Positions 16,782-23,046 of a DNA stretch of 46,729 nucleotides are shown piece after piece. Origin of the DNA: a virus; the IMG/VR virus record IMGVR_UViG_3300042555_003436, positions 1-46,729 of that record; one strand, 5' to 3'. Below the pieces are notes generated by a model. It had not been told where the DNA came from. It saw nothing but the letters and a program-made list of their open reading frames with translations, and searched no databases. A program made the position numbers and the translations under genes. The stretch's first letter is position 1, and each line of letters begins with the position of its first letter.

Positions 16782-18473
16782 ATGAGTTATGCAATTGGAA
16801 TTGATTTAGGAAGTACTTTTAGTGTAGTTTCTTATGTTAATGAGAATGATCAAGCAGAAGTAATTCCAAATGATTTAGGCGAAAGAATCACTCCTAGTGT
16901 TGTTAGCTTTGGAGATGAAGTTTATGTAGGGCAATATGCTGTCGATATGGAGCAGCATTTGCCCTATTCTCATACTATACGTGTCGTTAAGAGACATATG
17001 GGGACTAACAAGAGATTTGATATTAATAACAAATCTTATAGCCCAGAAGAAGTATCATCTTATATTTTAAAATATCTCAAAAATTGTGCAGAGAGACACT
17101 TAGGCACAGAAGTAATTGAAGCTGTTATTACTGTCCCTGCATATTTCAATAATGATCAAAGGCAATCTACAAAAACAGCTGGAGAATTGGCTGGCCTCAA
17201 GGTATTACGCATCATCAATGAACCTACTGCAGCATCTTTGGCATATGGTCTTGATAAAAAGAATGATGCAACAATTTTAGTTTATGACTTGGGTGGTGGA
17301 ACTTTTGATGTTACTTTACTCAAGCTTATGGATGGAGTTGACTTTCACGTTCAATCAACATCTGGAAATACTTCTCTTGGTGGTGTAGATTTTGACGCTG
17401 CTATTGGAAAAATTATTAGCCAAAAAACTTCTCATACATTAGATCCTGTTGATTTAAGAAACATATCAGAAAAGGCAAAAAAGATGCTTTCTCATATGAC
17501 TGTTGCTAATGTCATGATTGAAAAAGCACCAATTAAAATTACTCGTGAAGAATTTGAAGAGTCTATCAAGGCGTATATTGACAAAACTATGGTGTGTGTC
17601 AATGATGCTTTAAGGGATGCAAATACAAAAACAGACAAGGTAGATGAAGTTGTATTTGTAGGCGGTAGTACTAGAATTCCAATGATTGAAAGAGTCATTG
17701 AAGAAAAGTTCGGAAAAAAGCCAAATAAGTCAATTAATCCTGATGAAGCCGTATCGATAGGGGCAGCAATTCAAGCATCAGTTTTGACTGGAAAATCAAG
17801 CAGAGAAGTGTTTCTTTTAGATGTTTGCCCTCTTTCATTAGGTGTAGAAACTCAAGGTGGCATTATGAGTATATTAATTCCAAGAAATACTCAAGTGCCA
17901 GCAGTTGTTAAGGAAATCTTTACAACTGCTTATGACGATCAATCTTCTGTTGATGTAAAGATATATCAAGGAGAAAGACCAAAGACTGTTGATAATTTAT
18001 GTCTTGGTGAATTTAAGTTAGATGGTATTGAAGAGAAACCTAGAGGATTACCTAAAATTGAAGTGGCATTTGAAATTGATGCAAATGGTATACTTTCAGT
18101 TAAGGCTCAGGATCTAGATACTGGAGTCAACAAAGATATTGAGATTACTGGCCAAGCATCGTTATCAAGTGAAGAAATATCAAAAATTATTGACGACGCA
18201 CAAAAACACAAAGAAGAAGATGAATACTTTAGAAAGATTACAAATATACACGATCTTCTTTATGATTGTGAAATTCAAATTGAAGAATTACTTCGAACAA
18301 ATGTTTTAAATAATGAAGATATAATTGATTTGAAAGATCTTAAAAAGTCTATCGAGGATGATGGTAAAAGTCAAAATAAAGAACTTTTATCAAGTCTATT
18401 AGAATCTGCTAGAGAAACTTTAAAAGAAAAATCTTTACTGGTACACCAGATAGCAAAAGAGAAAATGGAATGA
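16782..18473 (+). CDS. dnaK: DnaK (Hsp70) chaperone
   Basis: A 563-residue Hsp70 with the full ATPase signature set: IGIDLGSTFSVVSY at the N-terminus, VYDLGGGTFDVTLL, and VFVGGSTRIPMI. The linker region DVCPLSLGVETQGG leads into the substrate-binding domain. It is shorter than E. coli DnaK (638): the segment between LGGVDFD and ITREEFE is about 15 residues shorter, and the C-terminal lid is reduced, lacking the usual acidic tail. It should bind unfolded proteins in an ATP-dependent cycle with the phage DnaJ (12662-13645) and possibly the second J-protein (36196-37185). Host GrpE would be needed, since none is seen here. Its stop overlaps the start of the MerC-like gene (ATGA). Confidence 0.97.
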   Translation: MSYAIGIDLGSTFSVVSYVNENDQAEVIPNDLGERITPSVVSFGDEVYVGQYAVDMEQHLPYSHTIRVVKRHMGTNKRFDINNKSYSPEEVSSYILKYLKNCAERHLGTEVIEAVITVPAYFNNDQRQSTKTAGELAGLKVLRIINEPTAASLAYGLDKKNDATILVYDLGGGTFDVTLLKLMDGVDFHVQSTSGNTSLGGVDFDAAIGKIISQKTSHTLDPVDLRNISEKAKKMLSHMTVANVMIEKAPIKITREEFEESIKAYIDKTMVCVNDALRDANTKTDKVDEVVFVGGSTRIPMIERVIEEKFGKKPNKSINPDEAVSIGAAIQASVLTGKSSREVFLLDVCPLSLGVETQGGIMSILIPRNTQVPAVVKEIFTTAYDDQSSVDVKIYQGERPKTVDNLCLGEFKLDGIEEKPRGLPKIEVAFEIDANGILSVKAQDLDTGVNKDIEITGQASLSSEEISKIIDDAQKHKEEDEYFRKITNIHDLLYDCEIQIEELLRTNVLNNEDIIDLKDLKKSIEDDGKSQNKELLSSLLESARETLKEKSLLVHQIAKEKME

Positions 18474-18865
18474 AAAAGGCAGGAGTTTGGGCTTCTATAA
18501 TTTGTGCAATACACTGCACTTTATTGCCATTACTATTTATTTTAGTTCCTACAACTGGCGTTTATTTATTTATTAATGAAACTTTCGAATATATTTTATT
18601 GGCAGTTTCATTAATATTTAATATCTCAAATGTTTGTTTTGGATACAGACAACATAAATCAAATAAAGCAGTTGCATTATTGGCTTTGGGATTATTTTTA
18701 TTTGTAACAGGAAGACTGTTGCACAAACATAATGATCATCATGATTTTGAAATTGATTTATTTAATATTTTTATGATTGGTGGTGGTCTTATAATGGCTA
18801 TCTCATCAATAGTTAACGACAAACTTTGCAATCAATGTAAAAAATGTGGAATTGATAAAAAATGA
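18470..18865 (+). CDS. MerC-like four-helix membrane protein
   Basis: The 131-residue protein has four hydrophobic segments (about 8-28, 38-58, 66-86, 99-118). The first contains ICAIHC (Cys12, His15, Cys16), the Cys-x-x-His-Cys pattern of MerC-domain proteins, which take up mercuric ions and are also found as uncharacterised metal-related membrane proteins. Additional metal ligands are a His-rich loop HKHNDHHD and a Cys-rich tail CNQCKKC. Both ends overlap neighbours by 4 bases (dnaK upstream, DUF151-like downstream), so it is firmly part of the dnaK operon. The MerC fold is a fairly confident call; the transported ion and role in infection are unknown. Confidence 0.7.
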   Translation: MKKAGVWASIICAIHCTLLPLLFILVPTTGVYLFINETFEYILLAVSLIFNISNVCFGYRQHKSNKAVALLALGLFLFVTGRLLHKHNDHHDFEIDLFNIFMIGGGLIMAISSIVNDKLCNQCKKCGIDKK

Positions 18866-19353
18866 AAGACAAAAAAATAGATAGGCATTCGCTTGATAAC
18901 AGTGACCGTTACGAGCTTATACCTATCTTAGTTGAAAGTGTTGTTGTAAACCCCGAAGAAAAATCTTTTATTGTATTGAGTGATGGAGATAAAAAATCTG
19001 CCATAGAAATTAATTCTTTTGAATCGGGTATGTTGACTTTTGTAGCCAAAGATTACCACAAGAATTCTCACATACAAACTATACATCAGGCTTTTGTAAA
19101 ATTGCTTGAAGTATATAAATCAGAAGTCGTAAGTGTTGAAATAGAAAATAAAGTTGGAGATGTAATTTATACATCTGTCAAGTTTTTAGATAAAAATTTG
19201 AATAATTTTTATTTTGTAATGTCTTTATGTGATGGAATAATTTTGTCCATATTATCCCAGACCAATTTAAAAATTGTTTCTGATGTCTGGGATAATATGG
19301 ATCCTCTAGATGAGGATTGGGATTATGAAAACTTTATGTTTGATGATGACTAA
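18862..19353 (+). CDS. Probable DUF151/bifunctional nuclease-like protein
   Basis: The 163-residue protein follows the layout of the bifunctional nuclease (DUF151) fold. An EINSFESGML segment sits where that family has the IGxxEAxAI motif. It is followed by a helix with TIHQAFVKLLEVY (family: THDLL-x-LL), a VEIENKVGDVIYTSVKF hairpin (family: V-I-x-D-x-x-dGtFYA), then SLCDGIILSIL (family: RPSDAIALAL). Key family residues are changed (R-P-S-D to S-L-C-D), so nuclease activity is doubtful. The C-terminus is strongly acidic. It overlaps the MerC-like gene by 4 bases and ends 5 bases from the convergent virion gene. The fold assignment is by eye only. Confidence 0.5.
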   Translation: MKDKKIDRHSLDNSDRYELIPILVESVVVNPEEKSFIVLSDGDKKSAIEINSFESGMLTFVAKDYHKNSHIQTIHQAFVKLLEVYKSEVVSVEIENKVGDVIYTSVKFLDKNLNNFYFVMSLCDGIILSILSQTNLKIVSDVWDNMDPLDEDWDYENFMFDDD

Positions 19354-19358
19354 TCTAA

Positions 19359-20378
19359 TTAGACAACGTAGCACATAAAGTCAAAGTCAACAGTCAAGAT
19401 ACCAGTGCTTACAGAGAAGTTGGTAGCATTGATGATTGCTTTTGATAATCCAATACCAGGGATCAAGCTACCCCAAGTTGGAGCAACGTTAGCAAAGCCA
19501 GTTTGTTGTGCAATTTCAAGTGCAAATGTAACATCACCAGCACTTGCAAGAACAGCTCTACCAGCAGATTGAGTGGTAACACCAGCAGTTGTTTCAGATG
19601 CATATGTAGATCCAACAACAACAGCACCCTTGCCCTTACCGGAGATGGTCAAGCCATTGACACCGATATGTGGGAATTGAGTACCATACTTGTAAGAAAT
19701 TCCGTTGCCAGAAAGAACGGATGGTAACATAGTACCGCCACCACCACTTAATTGATAGCCAGCATTTGGATCACTGAAATCGTAAGGGTTGATGAAGTAT
19801 GTTTTTTGAGTTTCAACGTTAACGTCAACACTTGCTTCTTGGATGAAATATTTTCTTTCACCAATTTGAGCTCTAAAGTCGTAGAAACGAGCAACTCTTG
19901 TAGGACCAAACGCAGTAGTACCAGATCCACCAGTTCCAACAGGATTCAATGTTGGGTGAGGCTGGTTGGAGTTTACAACGAAGAATGCAGAAGTTCCAAG
20001 TCCTGAATCGCCATCACTTTCAAGTGTAAGAGAAACAGATCCACCACCTTCATTGATGCTAAATGAAGCTGATTTGAGGATAGGTAAGGTTGCAGATGTA
20101 GGATCTAAGATCTCATTGATTTTTTGTGTTGCGATAGCTCTTCCGTCGGCAGCAGCACCACCACCAATCAAGATAGGAGCTTGGATTGAGATAGTCTCAG
20201 TAACTCCACCGATGTCCATAATTCTGGTTTTTGGACTTCCTTGCATCAAGACCTTAGGTGAAGCATCAATAGTAATGTTTCTACTTGCGCTCTCTACAAT
20301 GTATGATCTAGCAGTTCCACCAGCAACTGTGATAAACACTGATTTATAAATACCAAGTATATCATTGTTAATAGGCAT
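19359..20378 (-). CDS. Abundant virion protein, possibly tail tube
   Basis: The 339-residue beta-rich protein has no enzyme motif. Its base composition is much richer in G+C than its neighbours (two sample 60-base rows have 26 and 31 G+C, against 14 in a row of the LamG gene), as expected for a strongly expressed gene with selected codons. The start TITIDASPKVLMQGSP-like region and paired beta segments (AFSINEGGGSVSLTLES-type) resemble the arrangement in the next upstream gene, 20468-21418, hinting at paralogy. A major tail tube or sheath-linked protein is the most likely role, but no family is certain. It converges with the DUF151-like gene with 5 bases between stops. Confidence 0.65.
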   Translation of the reverse strand: MPINNDILGIYKSVFITVAGGTARSYIVESASRNITIDASPKVLMQGSPKTRIMDIGGVTETISIQAPILIGGGAAADGRAIATQKINEILDPTSATLPILKSASFSINEGGGSVSLTLESDGDSGLGTSAFFVVNSNQPHPTLNPVGTGGSGTTAFGPTRVARFYDFRAQIGERKYFIQEASVDVNVETQKTYFINPYDFSDPNAGYQLSGGGGTMLPSVLSGNGISYKYGTQFPHIGVNGLTISGKGKGAVVVGSTYASETTAGVTTQSAGRAVLASAGDVTFALEIAQQTGFANVAPTWGSLIPGIGLSKAIINATNFSVSTGILTVDFDFMCYVV

Positions 20379-20467
20379 TTTATCAACTCACTTTCAAAAG
20401 ATTTATTAACTTCTTTTGTTTTTTTAGGTTATTCAAAATATTCTTTTTTTCATTGATGCTTACCTTT

Positions 20468-21418
20468 TTAAACAAAAGTGAATAATCCATTGTCGTTCAT
20501 AGAAGCATCAGGTTTATTAATTCCAGCCCATTCTGTCGTTCTCCTTATTATTTGTGCTGTCAAAGGAGTTTGTCCAATCTTGAAAACTGGATTTGGATAA
20601 GTGGTGGTGACTGGTCCAAATCTCAAAACTAGATTTGAGTCATGCATTAATCCACCATGAATGAATGTGTTTAAATCAGACCCATTTCTGATAACTTCAG
20701 TGAATGACCCTGACCATTTTGTTGATTGAACACCTATCAATTCAATCTGATCATTCTGTTCAGTTACAGCTGATCCAGGGAAAGATAAATATGGCATTAA
20801 AAAGACTGGAGTGACTAATTCATTTTCAATTCTAACTTCAATACTGCTTGTAGTTCTCATAGAAGATTCTTTTCTACTAGCATTGCAGTCTGCCCATGAG
20901 AGCGTTTTGCCTAATATGTATTCAGTGCTAAAATTAAAAGTTGACTCTGTTTCAGTATCTACCATAGCAGTCAAATTTATATTGACCATAACATTATTAT
21001 TTTCACTAGCAGTAAGAGTCAAGCTACTTATTACTACAGAATCTAATGAAAGGTTTTTATTATCATCAGTTCCAGGGTTGACCACAGTAGTGGTTTTGCT
21101 TGAAAGTAAATGATGAGTATCAATTCTCAAAGCTGACATGGGCTTTGCAGCATATTGCAATATTATTTTTGAAGCCTCTTCTAGGTTGCCATCTTGATCA
21201 ACTCTTAATGGAAATGATATTGAACCTTCATATTTTTTAGCACCCAAGTTGTATATAGCATAAGCTGGACCACCTTGAATGTAGTTGTTTAAGTCATGAT
21301 CTTGAACTTGATTGACATTGAAATTTTCAACAATCAAGTATTTACCATTGACACAAATACCTTTCGTATTCAGTCCAGTAGAGAATTCAGCTCTTGTTAA
21401 GATACCAGGAAATGCCAT
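20468..21418 (-). CDS. Virion protein, tail tube-like
   Basis: The 316-residue protein is mostly beta: GSISFPLRVDQDGN, VVISSLTLTASENNNVMVNI and SSIEVRIENELVT alternate with loops, a pattern seen in phage tail tube and baseplate hub proteins with duplicated barrels. Its start abuts the previous stop (TAAATG) and has GAGTGG as a ribosome binding site. An 89-base A/T-rich gap without a gene or hairpin separates it from the abundant virion gene downstream. The family is not certain. Confidence 0.6.
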   Translation of the reverse strand: MAFPGILTRAEFSTGLNTKGICVNGKYLIVENFNVNQVQDHDLNNYIQGGPAYAIYNLGAKKYEGSISFPLRVDQDGNLEEASKIILQYAAKPMSALRIDTHHLLSSKTTTVVNPGTDDNKNLSLDSVVISSLTLTASENNNVMVNINLTAMVDTETESTFNFSTEYILGKTLSWADCNASRKESSMRTTSSIEVRIENELVTPVFLMPYLSFPGSAVTEQNDQIELIGVQSTKWSGSFTEVIRNGSDLNTFIHGGLMHDSNLVLRFGPVTTTYPNPVFKIGQTPLTAQIIRRTTEWAGINKPDASMNDNGLFTFV

Positions 21419-21736
21419 TTACCACTCATAATCCTTTACTTCAAAAAAACTTTTGTAAGTAGTTTGTATTGTTCCTGAGGCTTTCCAAGAATATTTGTAA
21501 GTACCAATTCTAGATGGAGTCCATTGTTTATAATATATGCCCACTGTATCTGTAGCTTGAACAGGTTCAGAATTTCCACTTCCTGATCCAACATTATAAT
21601 AATATGTATGCCCGATTCCACCTGGTTCAGTCATATAGAAAGTTAAACTATCTGCTGAAACACCAGTACCACTTTCATCTTTCAAGTGAGCATAAATTTT
21701 AAGAGTTGTTCCTGATAAATATTCATTGTTAAGCAT
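21419..21736 (-). CDS. Small Ig-like virion protein
   Basis: The 105-residue protein looks like a single beta-sandwich: TTLKIYAHLKDESG, LTFYMTEPGG, a YYYNVGSGSG strand, VGIYYKQWTPSRIGTYKYSW and a final FFEVKDYEW. The G-x-Y-x-x-x-W ending is typical of Ig-like modules in phage head or tail decorations. It sits in a string of virion genes with 13 bases to the upstream stop and direct abutment downstream. No exact family is named. Confidence 0.6.
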   Translation of the reverse strand: MLNNEYLSGTTLKIYAHLKDESGTGVSADSLTFYMTEPGGIGHTYYYNVGSGSGNSEPVQATDTVGIYYKQWTPSRIGTYKYSWKASGTIQTTYKSFFEVKDYEW

Positions 21737-21749
21737 ATCTATATTCCAT

Positions 21750-22580
21750 TTAGTAATTATTTTTAGTAGAATTGTAATGTGCTACTATTTCACTTGTTGT
21801 AAGTATTCCACTTGAAATGAGAACTTGCGATACTTTTCCATTTAAGTATCTAGGATAAGCATATGTAGTAAAGTCACTTCTTCCTATTTCAGTGTGTAAA
21901 GTTGGTGTATATATTGCAGATGCAGGACCAGAATAACGTAAGATTCCATTAACATATAAATCATTAGAAGTATCACTATTAATATTCAGTGAAATATGAT
22001 TCCAAGAATTAGATGATAATGCAATTCCAGAATTGTACCAACGTACATTTCCATATCTTATGTAAACATTGCCAGAAGTTACATATTCTTTATTGATAGC
22101 AACACCGTAGCCATTTAAGTTTTGCTCACTTCCTATGTAAACAATCATCTGACCTGATTGAGCAACTATAGAGGAATTGACCCATACAGTAATATTGACA
22201 TCATTTGTGTTTCTAGTGACAGTGGAATTTATTCCAACGTAATTATTGGTTCCATCAAAGAATAAATAGTCAGCAGCTCCATTATCAAAATAAGAAACAC
22301 CATTGTAAAGGTATCCATTGTTTCCATAATTACTGAGGTCATAAATAGTAAAACCAGTACCTGGATATGATGAAGAATTTGGTACAGAAAAGTACAATAC
22401 AGTGTTTCCAGTACCACTTGTACCGCCCCCACCGCCTCCACCACCGCCTCCTCCAGTGCCTCCTGTGCCACCGCTTCCTCCACCAGTTCCACCAGTGCCA
22501 GAAGCAACAAACACATTTACATGGCTAGAATCAAAAAAGTATGCTCTATTTATCCAAGATTTTATAGTTGCGTTGTTCAT
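21750..22580 (-). CDS. LamG/lectin-like fibre protein with polyglycine linker
   Basis: The 276-residue protein has three parts. Residues 1-27 may anchor it to the virion. Residues about 28-58 are nearly all Gly with Thr and Ser. Residues about 60-276 form a concanavalin A-like (LamG-type) domain, shown by FSVPNSSSYPGTGFTIYDLS, a NNGYLYNGVSYFDNG step, NVNITVWVNSS-type strands, WNHISLNINSDTSNDLYVNG and GRSDFTTYAYPRYLNGKVSQ. Such domains bind sugars and are common on phage fibres, so it may contact the host surface. The ATG has only a weak GAG upstream. It is the first gene after the terminator at 22631-22658, so a promoter is expected between them. Confidence 0.75.
   Translation of the reverse strand: MNNATIKSWINRAYFFDSSHVNVFVASGTGGTGGGSGGTGGTGGGGGGGGGGGTSGTGNTVLYFSVPNSSSYPGTGFTIYDLSNYGNNGYLYNGVSYFDNGAADYLFFDGTNNYVGINSTVTRNTNDVNITVWVNSSIVAQSGQMIVYIGSEQNLNGYGVAINKEYVTSGNVYIRYGNVRWYNSGIALSSNSWNHISLNINSDTSNDLYVNGILRYSGPASAIYTPTLHTEIGRSDFTTYAYPRYLNGKVSQVLISSGILTTSEIVAHYNSTKNNY
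22407..22499 (-). repeat. Low-complexity Gly-codon tract
   Basis: A run of GGA/GGC/GGT codons with interspersed ACT encodes the polyglycine linker of the LamG protein. It is the most G+C-rich stretch of the window. Short repeated units make it a plausible slippage site that could change linker length, or frame if the change is not a multiple of three. Confidence 0.7.
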
Positions 22581-22630
22581 TATTGGGTCTCAATTGTTAA
22601 AATTCCCATTTTTCACATACTTTTACCTAT

Positions 22631-22658
22631 AAAAAAAGCTCTAGAAAATCTAGAGCTT
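22631..22658 (-). terminator. Intrinsic terminator after the gyrase operon
   Basis: A perfect 10-base inverted repeat (22636-22645 and 22649-22658, loop AAA) is followed on the minus strand by seven T residues (22631-22637, two of them also in the stem). The TAG stop of the upstream gene (22650-22652) lies inside the stem. It closes gyrB-gyrA-virion protein. Confidence 0.88.
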
Positions 22659-23036
22659 GAAAATTCTGTTATCTGTATTACTCCATTGCAGAGTAATGTT
22701 TCCACCATTGGGAGTCACAGGTAAGTTTGAAGATGTGTCAAAATATGCTATAAGTTTTTTACTAATATCGTGATACACAATATATTGCGTAATTGTAGTT
22801 CCAGCAACTCCAGAAATAGTTAAGTCATTTGCATCTGCTACGCCTTTACCAGGAGTTATGGTTGTCATAACTCCTGATATTGCGACAGTTCCGCCAACGT
22901 TTGCTGTAGTAGTATGATTGAGTAAATCTACTGTATATTGACTAGAAAGCAAAATTACTTTAAAAGAATCTGCTGACCAATTAAATTCACCATTCAAAAA
23001 ACCATCTCTACCACTATCAAACAATGCGTTAGCCAT
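22650..23036 (-). CDS. Small virion-associated protein of a widespread phage family
   Basis: The 128-residue protein begins MANALFDSGRDGFLNGEFNW and ends with PVTPNGGNITLQW and a terminal IFKL. This layout (ALxDxGRxxFLxG... DxxDLTxSGVxG... LIAYxDT... PVTPNGG) is shared by a common but uncharacterised group of phage structural-region proteins. I recognise the pattern but know no assigned function. An AAGGTG ribosome binding site precedes the ATG, and it follows gyrA by 10 bases, so it is co-transcribed with the gyrase genes. Confidence 0.75.
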   Translation of the reverse strand: MANALFDSGRDGFLNGEFNWSADSFKVILLSSQYTVDLLNHTTTANVGGTVAISGVMTTITPGKGVADANDLTISGVAGTTITQYIVYHDISKKLIAYFDTSSNLPVTPNGGNITLQWSNTDNRIFKL

Positions 23037-23046
23037 AATTTACACC

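Noticed and set aside
22402-22632. Plus-strand frame with a polyproline run
   Set aside because: The proline run is the complement of the polyglycine linker; no ribosome binding site is present.
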